A stretch of DNA of 64,000 nt from UBA2365 sp964594045 (GTDB lineage Bacteria > Bacteroidota > Bacteroidia > Chitinophagales > Saprospiraceae), in NCBI GenBank assembly GCA_964594045.1, contig CAZQKR010000008.1, positions 1 through 64,000 on the forward strand. The letters are read 5' to 3'. Position numbers and translations under genes: made by a program. Shown in pieces: positions 53,417 through 63,382 of this stretch (position 1 is the stretch's first letter; each line of letters opens with the position of its first letter). The notes beneath the pieces were generated by a model. That model did not search any database, had not been told where the DNA came from, and was given only the letters and a program-made list of their open reading frames with translations.

Positions 53417-55330
53417 TCAGTCTTTTTTGACTTCTTCGAACTCAACATCTGTGACATCTTCTCCACCCTGTCCGGAATTACCGGCATTTCCGGTTGATTG
53501 GTTATCTGCCGTACCGTTTCCTCCGGTTTGTGTTGCTTTGTACATTTCCTCTGAGGCGGCCTGCCATGCGGCATTCAATTCATTGGATGCACTCTCTATG
53601 GCATTCATATCCTGCGATTTATGAGCTTCTTTCAATTTGGCTGCAGCGCTTTCGATGGCTGCTTTTTTGTCAGGGCTCAATTTATCACCAAACTCTTTCA
53701 GTTGTTTTTCAGTCTGGAATACCAACGTATCTGCGGCATTCAGTTTATCAACTTTTTCCCTTTCCTTTTTGTCGGATTCGGCATTCAATTCAGCCTCTGC
53801 TTTCATTTTTTCAATCTCTTCTTTAGAAAGGCCAGTTGAAGCCTCGATCCGGATGTGCTGTTCTTTACCTGTACCCTTGTCTTTTGCTGCGACATTGAGT
53901 ATTCCGTTGGCATCCATATCAAAGGAAACTTCGATCTGGGGTACGCCTCTCGGAGCAGGCGGAATGCCGTCCAAAATGAATCGGCCGATCGATCTGTTGT
54001 CTCTTGCCATTGGCCTTTCACCCTGCAGGATATGAATTTCAACAGATGGCTGATTGTCAGCTGCAGTGGAATACACTTTTGATTTTTTGGTTGGAATGGT
54101 GGAGTTTGCTTCGATCACCACATCATAAACATTGCCCATGGTTTCAATCCCCAGAGAAAGGGGTGTCACGTCCAGCAGAAGCACATCCTGTACATCGCCG
54201 CTCAACACACCACCCTGGATCGCTGCGCCTAAAGCGACTACTTCATCAGGATTCACGGTTTTGTTGGGCTTTTTACCAAAAAACTGTTCAACTGCTTCCT
54301 GGATTTTGGGGATTCTCGTTGAACCTCCCACCAGGATCACTTCATCGATATCAGATTTGCTCAGACCGGCATCTCTCAATGCAATTTCACATGGTGCAAT
54401 GGTCTTTGCAACAAGATGATCCACCAATTGCTCAAATTTTGCCTTGGACAATTTCATCACCAGGTGTTTGGGTACGCCATCCACAGCGGTGATATATGGC
54501 AGATTGATCTCCGCCTGGGAGGAAGAAGAAAGTTCAATTTTAGCCTTTTCTGCAGCTTCCTTCAATCTTTGCAAAGCCATCGGATCTTTTCTGAGGTCAA
54601 TGTTTTCAGACTGCTGGAATTCACCGGCCATCCAGTCGATGATCGCATGGTCAAAATCATCACCTCCCAGGTGTGTATCACCGTTGGTTGATTTTACTTC
54701 AAAAACCCCGTCACCCAGTTCCAGGATAGAAATATCAAATGTACCACCACCCAGGTCATACACTGCGATCGTCTGATCTTTGGCTTTTTTGTCCAGACCA
54801 TATGCCAGGGACGCGGCAGTTGGTTCATTGATGATCCTTCTGACTTTCAATCCGGCAATTTCACCGGCTTCCTTGGTCGCCTGCCTTTGAGAATCATTAA
54901 AATAAGCAGGCACCGTGATCACTGCTTCGGTAACTTCCTGCCCAAGGAAATCCTCAGCTGTTTTCTTCATTTTCTGAAGTACCATGGCTGAAATTTCCTG
55001 GGGAGTATACTGACGGTCATCTATTTTAACCCTTACTGTGTCATTGGCGCCTTTTACCAGCTCAAAAGATGAATGCCTGATCTCAACATCTGCTTCTGAG
55101 TAACGGGCACCCATGAATCTTTTGATGGAGGATATCGTTTTCTTCGGATTGGTGATCGCCTGTCTTTTTGCAGGATCGCCGATCTTCCTTTCACCATTGT
55201 CAAGAAACCCTACCACTGAAGGCGTAGTCCTTCTGCCTTCGTCATTCGGAATAACCACCGGCTCATTCCCTTCCATTACAGCCACACATGAGTTGGTCGT
55301 TCCTAAATCTATTCCTATTATCTTACCCAT
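53417..55330 (-). CDS. dnaK: molecular chaperone DnaK (Hsp70)
   Basis: This 637-aa protein is a full-length Hsp70: MGKIIGIDLGTTNSCVAVMEG, the VITVPAYFNDSQRQATKEAG linker, AVYDLGGGTFDISILELG, LVGGSTRIPKIQ and the substrate-binding domain start LLLDVTPLSLGIETMG. It ends with the conserved acidic tail VTDVEFEEVKKD after a Gly/Asn-rich linker. It refolds proteins with DnaJ and GrpE, neither of which is adjacent. It has a strong terminator, and its upstream region carries a 21-bp tandem repeat. No CIRCE element was noticed. Confidence 0.98.
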   Translation of the reverse strand: MGKIIGIDLGTTNSCVAVMEGNEPVVIPNDEGRRTTPSVVGFLDNGERKIGDPAKRQAITNPKKTISSIKRFMGARYSEADVEIRHSSFELVKGANDTVRVKIDDRQYTPQEISAMVLQKMKKTAEDFLGQEVTEAVITVPAYFNDSQRQATKEAGEIAGLKVRRIINEPTAASLAYGLDKKAKDQTIAVYDLGGGTFDISILELGDGVFEVKSTNGDTHLGGDDFDHAIIDWMAGEFQQSENIDLRKDPMALQRLKEAAEKAKIELSSSSQAEINLPYITAVDGVPKHLVMKLSKAKFEQLVDHLVAKTIAPCEIALRDAGLSKSDIDEVILVGGSTRIPKIQEAVEQFFGKKPNKTVNPDEVVALGAAIQGGVLSGDVQDVLLLDVTPLSLGIETMGNVYDVVIEANSTIPTKKSKVYSTAADNQPSVEIHILQGERPMARDNRSIGRFILDGIPPAPRGVPQIEVSFDMDANGILNVAAKDKGTGKEQHIRIEASTGLSKEEIEKMKAEAELNAESDKKEREKVDKLNAADTLVFQTEKQLKEFGDKLSPDKKAAIESAAAKLKEAHKSQDMNAIESASNELNAAWQAASEEMYKATQTGGNGTADNQSTGNAGNSGQGGEDVTDVEFEEVKKD

Positions 55331-55682
55331 TTTGATGAATTTTAAATGTTATGCTTTGCCCATAGCCAATCAATTGTAGTGCCACACCCAATTATATGAC
55401 AAAATGTAATTATATCATGACATTAAAGGCAAAATATCTGACAGAATACTGACAATGTGGCGGGGAAAGTGATCCGTGAACAGTGATCTGTGATCTGTAA
55501 ACAGTGATCAGTGATCTGTGAACAGTGATCAGTGATCTGTAAACAGTGATCAGTGATCTGTAAACAGTGAGCAGTGATGTGTAAACAGTGAGCAGTGATC
55601 AGTAAACAGTGAGCAGTGATCAGTGATCAGTGATCTATAAACAGTGATCAGTAAAAGAGACAAGTAGTGATACTTTCTACTC
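55331..55682. other. dnaK upstream region
   Basis: The 352-bp spacer between the nucleoside transporter stop and the dnaK ATG holds the 21-bp tandem repeat (55469-55650) and, closer to dnaK, about 138 bp of AT-rich sequence that must contain the promoter. I found only near matches to the -7 box there. Confidence 0.5.
55469..55650. repeat. 21-bp tandem repeat, about eight copies, built of 7-bp words
   Basis: Seven consecutive 21-bp units start at 55469, 55490, 55511, 55532, 55553, 55574 and 55595. The consensus is GTGATCT-GTAAACA-GTGATCA, three related heptamers. Two extra GTGATCA heptamers (55616-55629) then precede a final unit (55630-55650). Unit junctions contain the palindrome TGATCA. 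Units differ at only a few positions, such as GTGAGCA in units 5-7. Confidence 0.95.
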
Positions 55683-57098
55683 TTAACCAATGATCATTCC
55701 GGCGATGGTAGCAGAGAGCAATGATGCGAGCGAACCGCCCAGGACAGCCCTCATACCGAACTCCGATAGTGTTTTCCGTTGACCGGGAGCCAGGGAGCCT
55801 ATGCCTCCGATCTGTATGCCAATCGATGCAAAGTTGGCAAAACCGCACAGCATATAAGTGGCCATCACAATGGATTTTTCGTAGTGAAGATGCACGCCAT
55901 TGGTAACATCCTTGAGTTCAGCCAATTGAATATATCCGACAAATTCACTGGCGGCAAGCTTGATGCCGAGTAATTGGCCCATGAGCATGATGTCTTTGGT
56001 TGCCACACCGATCAGCCACATCAGCGGGGCAAAGATGGTTCCCATAATAGATTCCAGTGATAATTTTTCGTACATGGTGTTGCCTGCCAGCCATTGGTTG
56101 AGTGTGGTGATGTCCCCTACCCAACCCAGAATGCCGTTGATCATGGCGATGAATGCCAGAAACACGAGGAGCATCGCAGCCACATTCGCTGCAAGCTTGA
56201 GTCCTTCGGTCGTACCGTTGGCGATCGCATCCAGAATATTTGAACCGATGGTATCTGTACTGACGCTGACATCTTTGTCTATTTCTCCGGTCTGGGGGAA
56301 AAGCATTTTTGACACCACGATGGCTCCGGGAGCCGCCATAACGGATGCAGCCAAAAGGTGTTTGGCATAAGTCAGGCGCAGCACAGGATCATCTCCTCCA
56401 AGAAAACCAATGTATGCGGCCAGCACACCGCCGGCAACCGTGGCCATTCCGCCAACCATTACCAGGAGGATCTCGGATTTTGACATACGTTCGAGGTACG
56501 CCTTGATCATCAACGGTGCTTCAGTCTGTCCCAGGAAGATATTCCCGGCAACAGAGAGGCTTTCCTGGCCGGAAACATATAATGTTCTCGCCAGAACCCA
56601 GGCCAATCCTTTTACCACGATCTGAATAACGCCCAGATAAAAAAGCAGCGAAGTCAGTGCGGAGAAAAATATGATGGTCGGCAGGATCTGAAAAACGAAA
56701 ATATAGCCTGTGGACTCTACATTCATGAGGTCACCAAACAAAAAATTGCTTCCGGCCCGTGTAAAATCCAATATGCTGATGAAGAGGCTTCCGACAAATT
56801 CAAAAATTCTCCTGACCAGATCCACTTTGAGTACACCAACTGCCAGAAGCAGCTGCATGCTCAATCCTGCACCCACTGTTTTCCAGTTGATCCCCTTTCT
56901 GTTGGCACTGAATATCCAGGCGATCAACAATAAAACCAACATACCCAGTACACCTTTCCATAGCGACTCCATGCCAAATCCTTCACTGGCGATGATATCA
57001 ACAGCGCTGGCTGGTTTTACCACAGCAGTGCTGTCCACAGCCTGGGCACTTGTCATTACAGTTGTCAGCAAAAACATTAAGAACAAATTGAATTTCAT
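55683..57098 (-). CDS. NupC-family concentrative nucleoside transporter
   Basis: With the ATG at 57098 the protein has 471 aa and starts with a signal-like hydrophobic segment (FLMFLLTTVMTSAQA). The CNT core has about nine further membrane helices and the family marks GAGLSMQLLLAVGVLK, SGQESLSVAGNIFLGQTEAPLMIK (in part), GGMATVAGGVLAAYIGFLG and LCGFANFASIGIQIGGIGSL (in part). It takes up nucleosides using a Na+ or H+ gradient. The frame extends upstream to 57221, but those residues do not fit. The cleavable-looking N-terminus is common in Bacteroidota members. Confidence 0.92.
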   Translation of the reverse strand: MKFNLFLMFLLTTVMTSAQAVDSTAVVKPASAVDIIASEGFGMESLWKGVLGMLVLLLIAWIFSANRKGINWKTVGAGLSMQLLLAVGVLKVDLVRRIFEFVGSLFISILDFTRAGSNFLFGDLMNVESTGYIFVFQILPTIIFFSALTSLLFYLGVIQIVVKGLAWVLARTLYVSGQESLSVAGNIFLGQTEAPLMIKAYLERMSKSEILLVMVGGMATVAGGVLAAYIGFLGGDDPVLRLTYAKHLLAASVMAAPGAIVVSKMLFPQTGEIDKDVSVSTDTIGSNILDAIANGTTEGLKLAANVAAMLLVFLAFIAMINGILGWVGDITTLNQWLAGNTMYEKLSLESIMGTIFAPLMWLIGVATKDIMLMGQLLGIKLAASEFVGYIQLAELKDVTNGVHLHYEKSIVMATYMLCGFANFASIGIQIGGIGSLAPGQRKTLSEFGMRAVLGGSLASLLSATIAGMIIG

Positions 57099-57383
57099 AA
57101 ATTTAATTTTAATATCCCGGAAAAATCCAAAAGCGGGGTAAATGTAGTAAAATATTAAAAAATGAAGATCACAAACTTTAGATTTTTGGTAAATTAAAAA
57201 GAAGCTGAAGTATGCTTTCATTTGGTATCGAAGTGTGTTTTTTCTCAGAAAAATATTACCTGCATTTAAATAAAGAAATAATCAAAGAAAAAATGGACAA
57301 CAAAGTGATTTTTTCCAAAGATTATGGCTATTTTACTCATGATTTTCGGAAGTGCCTTCCTTTTTTTATGATCAAAAAGCAAT

Positions 57384-58004
57384 ATGAGCAAATTCACCAT
57401 TCTTTCAGTTGTTTTTTTCCTGATTCCTTTTGCCTTAAAATCACAGGAGAATCAATCCGGCAAGCTTGAACGCGGATTATTCACCAATGTGGAATGGACT
57501 CAAAATGACACACTTCTGGTCATTCCCCAGGTTTGGATGTACAATGGAGACTATTATTTTGAATGGAGGTATAATTATGAAGATATCAACACCATGACCT
57601 GGTACATCGGCAGGCCATTTTCCAACGATGAAAAACTGATTTACGAAATTGTTCCCATGGCGGGTATATCTTTTGGTCAAACCCTGGGCATTTCATTCGG
57701 ACTCAAATTGTTTGCGGAATACAAAGGGCTCTCTTTTGCATCAGAAGGCCAGTTGACATACGATCTGAAACTGAATGAAAACTCCTTTGTTTACAACAGG
57801 TCCGACATATCTTACTGGTTCACGGATCATTTTGGCATCGGTGCAGCGCACCAGCTATATGCTGTACTCACTGATGAAACGGAACACAAAGGAGGTCCAA
57901 TGCTGAGCTTTTCCTTCAACACGCTGGATCTTCAGTTCGCTGTGCTGGACTTCAGCAAAAATGAAATGATGTTGTATGTCGGAATTGGTTATACATTTCC
58001 TTAA
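57384..58004 (+). CDS. putative outer membrane protein, 206 aa
   Basis: A signal peptide (ILSVVFFLIPFALKSQ) precedes a mature protein with about eight amphipathic beta strands and aromatic belt residues (YYFEWRYNYED, GISFGLKLFAEYKGLSF, LDLQFAVLDF), ending in the outer-membrane-like LYVGIGYTFP. It is probably a small barrel. No family is recognised. The gene stands alone between the nucleoside transporter (divergent) and uridine kinase. Confidence 0.72.
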   Translation: MSKFTILSVVFFLIPFALKSQENQSGKLERGLFTNVEWTQNDTLLVIPQVWMYNGDYYFEWRYNYEDINTMTWYIGRPFSNDEKLIYEIVPMAGISFGQTLGISFGLKLFAEYKGLSFASEGQLTYDLKLNENSFVYNRSDISYWFTDHFGIGAAHQLYAVLTDETEHKGGPMLSFSFNTLDLQFAVLDFSKNEMMLYVGIGYTFP

Positions 58005-58357
58005 CTTTTTCTTGGAATAATGTAAATCCTCAATTGTTGAATTAATGATAAATGGTAATTGTTCAGTTTTCGAGTCTTATAGTGTTTTATGATCGATGCT
58101 CAATCCAAATCTTTGAGAACAGCCAGTTCGCTGACGACCCTAAAATTATTTTTGTTAAATTTACTTATTGTTGACTGACCAAAAAGATAATTTCTGTTCA
58201 AACAAAAAAAATAATTACCCTGTTAAGCATTTTTTTTATTTTTGACCAACAAAACGATCAGCTTGTTCAAAGAACTGCCATATTCAGTCCTTATAAAACA
58301 TCCAGACATCATATTTGGCCTGGCACCACGTACTTTCTCCACTTTAAATACTATCCA
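58005..58357. other. intergenic region before uridine kinase, 353 bp
   Basis: The region is AT-rich. A TATTTTTG match to the -7 box (58237-58244) lies 114 bp before the kinase ATG; no -33 partner was seen at the usual distance. I see no RNA gene, repeat or strong hairpin. Confidence 0.35.
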
Positions 58358-58993
58358 ATGTCATCAAACTCATTTTTGATCGGCCTCACCGGCGGTAGCG
58401 GTTCAGGTAAGACAACCTTCATTCATGAATTGAGAAAAAGATTAGATGAGTCTGAACTTTGCATTTTATCCCAGGACGACTATTACAAACCCAGGGATCT
58501 GCAGCAGCTCGATGAGAACCAGGTCCGGAATTTTGACTTACCTGAAGCGATTTTATTTGATGAAATGCTCAGGGATATTGATCTGCTCAACGAAGGAAAA
58601 CCGGTTCAGCGCCAGGAATATGTATTCAACAATGAGAAAGCCCAATCCAGATTACTGACTTTTTATCCGGCACCTGTGATCATTGTTGAGGGACTATTCG
58701 TCTTTCAGCATGAAGAACTCATGGATAAACTGGATCTCAGACTCTTCATCCAGGCAAAGGACAACCTTAAGGTGATCAGAAGGATCAAAAGGGATCAGAT
58801 CGAGAGAAATTATCCGCTGGAAGATGTACTTTACCGTTATGAAAAACACGTTTTACCTGCCTATGAGCTATATATCAAACCATATGTTCCACTGGCAGAT
58901 ATGGTGATCAACAACAATAAGGATTTCAACGCAGCATTGGACGTGATCAGCGGTTTTATCAAAAGCAAATCTTTCCTCAAGAAAAAAGAATGA
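58358..58993 (+). CDS. udk: uridine kinase
   Basis: This 211-aa P-loop kinase has the Walker A motif GLTGGSGSGKTTF (about residues 9-21), the DDYYKP substrate motif, FDLPEAILFDEM, and the VEGLFVFQHEEL Walker B region, followed by RRIKRDQIERNYPLEDVLYRYEKHVLP (in part), all typical of uridine kinase/phosphoribulokinase proteins. It phosphorylates uridine or cytidine for pyrimidine salvage. A nucleoside transporter gene is two genes away, in line with salvage, but on the other strand. Confidence 0.9.
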   Translation: MSSNSFLIGLTGGSGSGKTTFIHELRKRLDESELCILSQDDYYKPRDLQQLDENQVRNFDLPEAILFDEMLRDIDLLNEGKPVQRQEYVFNNEKAQSRLLTFYPAPVIIVEGLFVFQHEELMDKLDLRLFIQAKDNLKVIRRIKRDQIERNYPLEDVLYRYEKHVLPAYELYIKPYVPLADMVINNNKDFNAALDVISGFIKSKSFLKKKE

Positions 58994-59026
58994 CTTTCAG
59001 CCTACAATTTGTTTGCATACATTGGA

Positions 59027-62000
59027 TCATCCATTGATCCTGATGAACCGCGCCCGGTATTCCTCCTTCAAAGTCCGTATCCTCAAGGTGTAAATACCTG
59101 GCAACCACAATGATGCATCAATACTTTTTTTGCCGTCAGCCGGCCATTGCCCTTTTTCAAACCATACTTTTGCTCCGGAAGGAGATATGATCTCCATTTC
59201 GTATGCTTTTCCAGCAAGTTCAGCCTGTTCAGCCATCAACCAACCGGAAGTGGGATTGGGATGCAGTTTTATTTTTGCTGCCGCAGATAATCCAAGCGTT
59301 CCTGTCTGATAGGTGATCACCACAAAAGTATCCAGGGTGCACCCATTATAATCCGTGATGGTCAGTGCATAGGTACCAGCTGCCAACCCGGTGATGGTCG
59401 CAATGGTCTGATCGCCGGCATTGCTGTCCCAGTTGAAGGTATAAGGACTGATGCCTCCGGACGGAATAACAGTTACGGAACCGTCAGTCATACCGGTGGT
59501 CGCATGACTGATCAGGAAGAGCGCATCGAGCGGTTCAGGCTCGCTCAGCAGAATACTGTCCACAAGCAAACTACATCCATTCCTGTCCAGAATTTCTGCG
59601 GTATAGGTACCAGCGGTCAAACGCGTAATAACCTGTGTCTGTTCACCTGAATTCCACAAGACTTCATAAGGTGCCACTCCTCCATAAATATCAAGGTCTA
59701 TCCAGCCAGTGGAATCTCCGGAGCAACTGACCTCTTCCAGAAAGTTGATTTTGTAAGCCAGACGTGTTGGTTCAGTGATTTCAAACCATCCTGAAGTTCC
59801 AAAACAACCGGCTGCATCCGTGATCGTTACATTATAGGTGCCTGCACCAAGATTTATAATGGTGTCGGACAATGAATTGCTGATCGTTTTAACACCATTG
59901 CTCCAGTTGTAATCGATCGGAACCTGAGCACCTGAGAGTTCAATTTTCATTGCTGCAGTGCGGTCTCCGAAGCATCTGATGGTATCCAAACCAGTCAGTT
60001 GGTTTGCTATCGGTATATTAAGAGATTCCAGCTCGATACCGGTTCGAATACCTTTGCAGCCGTTTTTATCAATGACCACAAGGGAATACAATCCGGGATC
60101 CAGCCCTGCATGTACTGTGCCATTTTCCCCGTTTCCATTCCAGAAATAGCTGTAATCTCCTGATCCTCCACTGACCCTCACGCTGATGGATCCGTCTGCA
60201 GAAGCAATGCAGGAAGGGTGAATGATCTCATCTGTTGTGATCACAACCGGATCTGGTTGTTGAACATAAATGGGTTCACCAATGAATTCGCAGCCGTTAT
60301 GATCTGAGAGCGTCAAATGGTAAACACCCGCTCCGATCGCATAGAGATCATCATTGGAACTGAACAGTTTGCCGTCCTTATACCAAAGAAAGTAATAAGG
60401 CGGAGTTCCGCCTTTCGGATGTACTTCTATACTGCCATCGTCAGCGCCGTAACAGGTCACGTCATCCTTTGCATTGAGGACAAATGACAGTTGCGGTGTA
60501 TCCGGTACCAGCAGGGAATCCAGTATTTCGTAACATTGTCCGCTGTCGTGAATGGTCACCGAGTAATAACCAGGCTCGAGTCCCTCAATTTTTTCCACCT
60601 GTGATCCATTGCTCCATTGGTATGAGAAAGGTTCAGTACCGTTGAGAATACCGAGTATTTCAATGTTGCCCTTGCTGTCTCCGTGACACAATGGCGGATC
60701 AATATCATAGATCACATTGAATTCGGTCGAAGCAAGCAGTTCAATTTCTTCTGAAATTGCAACACAGCCCTTTGCATCAGTTACCGTCAAACGATATGTA
60801 CCGGGGCCTATGTCTGTGAGTTCGTTCGTCTGGTGGCCTGTGCTCCATAAAAACTCCACAGGCTCTTCCCCACCCGTCTGTCCGGCCAGTATGTAGCCGT
60901 CAGGAACGCCCTGACATGAAGGAATAATTTGATCAAGTATCTGAATATCAATTGGTTGACCTGATATGATTTCTATCATTTCAGAATAAATGACACAGCC
61001 TGGTGCATCCGTGATCCTGCACCGGTATTGACCTGCAGGCAGGTTTTCCAACATTGGACCTTCCGCACCGTGATCCCATAAAAACTGATATGGCGCCTGC
61101 CCTCCGGTCACACTCAGATGTATGAAACCGTCACTGCTTCCGGCGCAGGATTCATCAGAAATAGTATCCAACAAGACCTGCATCGGACTTTGAAGATCCA
61201 GGTCATCGTTCATGCCATTGCAGTTTTCATCAATACCATTACATGGAATTTCTGGTGCTCCGGGATTGATCGTATCATTGGCATCATCACAATCAGTTTT
61301 ATTCGAAACAAACCCTGCTCCGGGTTCATTCCAGCAAAAGAAATCTGACTGATCCGGGTTGCCATAACCGTCACCATCATTATCTGCATAGAACAAATAG
61401 TTGTTTTCATTCACCGGAAATGATCCGAAAAACATGATCTCATCCAGAGCAATATCTGATCGTTCCCCATTTTCAGGCAATTCAGCGATCAGTCTGAACC
61501 TGGCGACCATTCCGTTATAAGCGCTTAAATCAATGACCTGGGTTTTCCAATTATTGCCCTGATTTCCGTCTGCAATAAATAATTCCTGCCACTGTAACCC
61601 ACCATCTGTACTGATCAGGCATTTCAGCTGACCCATATCCGAGCCATACATGTGGTAACTGAACTGCAAATCACAGCCATCAGAATTGCTGACGATATTC
61701 AGGCACCGGGATTCCAGAACAGCTATTCTGTTGTGATCACAGGCGCTTTCAGAGCCTTCAGCGTATATATATCTTCCGAAGCCGTAAAAATCTGTTTTGG
61801 GCCCGGTTCCATCGGTATTTGTTTTTCCCTGGTTGACCAGCCATTTCATGTACGGAGCACCGGCATTTTTCCAGTAAGGAGAAATGTTGCAGGTACTTTC
61901 ACAGTCGTTGACACAAATTGCAGCCTGGTCAAATTTGTCCTTGAAAGAAGCCGGATGACACAAGGTCTCGAAAAACACGGGACAAGAAACAACCGAAAAT

Positions 62001-63097
62001 GACCCTTCGCAGGAAGTTTTGATGTACGCAACGTAATTGATGTTTTCCTGTAGATTGCTCAGCGTCATCTGCCCGGTTCTGGCAGTAAATTTCAACTGAG
62101 TTCCATTGCCCTGAATAAATCCTTCCGGCCCGTATTCGAGCAAAAGTGAATCCCCTGAAACGCCTGTCGTATCCCACCGGACAGTTGCCCGCGTAGGTCC
62201 TATTGGCTCAACATAATAAGAAATAGGCAACCTGCACGCATTTTGAACAAAATTTACCGAAAAGTACATGAGTTTGCCAGCATGTCCGTAACGGTTGTCC
62301 CGTATGTTGATGATCCAGATCCCGGCAGGGTCAGAACCATCGTAGAATTCGTTGAAAGATTGCAAAGGTTTATATTCACCGCGCAGGGTTTCTGAATCCT
62401 CAATTCCCAGGCAAGCTTCATCTGAAAATCTGATCGCACCGCTACATCCGGCTGAATCAGGATCGCCATAATTTTTGACACCCTTGCCTGCTTTCGAAGC
62501 CAGCATCACGGTTCTGCCCGAAGGAGAGGTCAGTTCGATGTCGAGGTCGTTGGGCCAATTGTGTTCGACGATCAAAGAGACATCCCGGATAAAAACATCC
62601 TCGCCCAGTTTTCCTCCTGCCAAAAGATCATTGTACATATAGAACCTGTTATTGACGGGGTCAGAATTGGTGGTTGCATCCTGGAGGTTGAACTCCAGCC
62701 CACATTCGCCCGGATTGGATAAACTGGAATAAAAGCAAAACGGCGCGCTCCATACACCGGGCTGGCCATTGCATATACTTCTAATCCTCAGACAGTAGCG
62801 TGCATCTTTTTCCAGGTCTTGGATCACCAGGAAATTGACAGGAATGGGTCCGAAATCCGGAATTCCGGTAAAGTCTTCTCCTTCTTTGACCAGCTCAATT
62901 TCATATGCGTTTGCGCCTGACTGATACAGCCAGTTGATCCGTATGGAACGCTCGGTTCTGAGTGAGAACTGGTTGAGAACGGGTGGGAAGCATTGAGCTG
63001 AAATCTCATTAGCGAAGAACAGAATGGAAAAAGCCAAACCTGCCACGCGCCAAATTGTTGCGGTAAAAGCGAATTTTTGTTTGAAATCAATGATCAT
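59027..63097 (-). CDS. SprB-repeat T9SS surface protein, 1356 aa
   Basis: Domain order: signal peptide (to about 34, EISAQ); fibronectin III-like domain (37-122); proprotein convertase P-domain (132-283; VEHNWPNDLDIELTSPSG, GIWIINIRDN); a second FN3-like domain (288-378); an MAM-like jelly roll (380-560) with disulfide-type Cys pairs. Next is a MopE-type metal-binding motif (568-632; DNDGDGYGNP, DCDDANDTINPGAPEIPCNG, DENCNG), then eight SprB repeats (640-1270; each with Cys-x-Gly, GGxxPYxFxW and GTYxLTITDxxGC). It ends in a T9SS type A sorting domain (about 1280-1356; KLHPNPTSGWLM, PGIYTLRI). It is a surface adhesin; SprB itself drives gliding. Confidence 0.92.
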   Translation of the reverse strand: MIIDFKQKFAFTATIWRVAGLAFSILFFANEISAQCFPPVLNQFSLRTERSIRINWLYQSGANAYEIELVKEGEDFTGIPDFGPIPVNFLVIQDLEKDARYCLRIRSICNGQPGVWSAPFCFYSSLSNPGECGLEFNLQDATTNSDPVNNRFYMYNDLLAGGKLGEDVFIRDVSLIVEHNWPNDLDIELTSPSGRTVMLASKAGKGVKNYGDPDSAGCSGAIRFSDEACLGIEDSETLRGEYKPLQSFNEFYDGSDPAGIWIINIRDNRYGHAGKLMYFSVNFVQNACRLPISYYVEPIGPTRATVRWDTTGVSGDSLLLEYGPEGFIQGNGTQLKFTARTGQMTLSNLQENINYVAYIKTSCEGSFSVVSCPVFFETLCHPASFKDKFDQAAICVNDCESTCNISPYWKNAGAPYMKWLVNQGKTNTDGTGPKTDFYGFGRYIYAEGSESACDHNRIAVLESRCLNIVSNSDGCDLQFSYHMYGSDMGQLKCLISTDGGLQWQELFIADGNQGNNWKTQVIDLSAYNGMVARFRLIAELPENGERSDIALDEIMFFGSFPVNENNYLFYADNDGDGYGNPDQSDFFCWNEPGAGFVSNKTDCDDANDTINPGAPEIPCNGIDENCNGMNDDLDLQSPMQVLLDTISDESCAGSSDGFIHLSVTGGQAPYQFLWDHGAEGPMLENLPAGQYRCRITDAPGCVIYSEMIEIISGQPIDIQILDQIIPSCQGVPDGYILAGQTGGEEPVEFLWSTGHQTNELTDIGPGTYRLTVTDAKGCVAISEEIELLASTEFNVIYDIDPPLCHGDSKGNIEILGILNGTEPFSYQWSNGSQVEKIEGLEPGYYSVTIHDSGQCYEILDSLLVPDTPQLSFVLNAKDDVTCYGADDGSIEVHPKGGTPPYYFLWYKDGKLFSSNDDLYAIGAGVYHLTLSDHNGCEFIGEPIYVQQPDPVVITTDEIIHPSCIASADGSISVRVSGGSGDYSYFWNGNGENGTVHAGLDPGLYSLVVIDKNGCKGIRTGIELESLNIPIANQLTGLDTIRCFGDRTAAMKIELSGAQVPIDYNWSNGVKTISNSLSDTIINLGAGTYNVTITDAAGCFGTSGWFEITEPTRLAYKINFLEEVSCSGDSTGWIDLDIYGGVAPYEVLWNSGEQTQVITRLTAGTYTAEILDRNGCSLLVDSILLSEPEPLDALFLISHATTGMTDGSVTVIPSGGISPYTFNWDSNAGDQTIATITGLAAGTYALTITDYNGCTLDTFVVITYQTGTLGLSAAAKIKLHPNPTSGWLMAEQAELAGKAYEMEIISPSGAKVWFEKGQWPADGKKSIDASLWLPGIYTLRIRTLKEEYRARFIRING

Positions 63098-63382
63098 AGC
63101 GAGTGTATATTTTTAGAAACTGAAAAGTTGTATGGAACACTTTCCAAGATCAAAAAGACTGAATAAATAAAATCAGCAATGAGTGATTTATGTGCAATGA
63201 ACCTTTTAAACGAAACAATCAACTCTCATTTTCCGGTCAAAAGGCTGGAAAAATCTCAATCATTACAAAAGTTCCCGGGATTATAATATTAATGCAAAAT
63301 CAACACGGAGTGTGACAAACATAGACAAATTTAACCAAAATCCATGAAAACAGCAAGATTTTCCAGGTACTTAAATATTGGA

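Noticed and set aside
55469..55650. CRISPR array
   Set aside because: Units are contiguous 21-mers without unique spacers, and no cas gene is present.
57212..57469. 85-codon plus-strand frame overlapping the start of the 206-aa protein gene
   Set aside because: It is in a different frame from the signal-peptide-bearing gene and has no motif.
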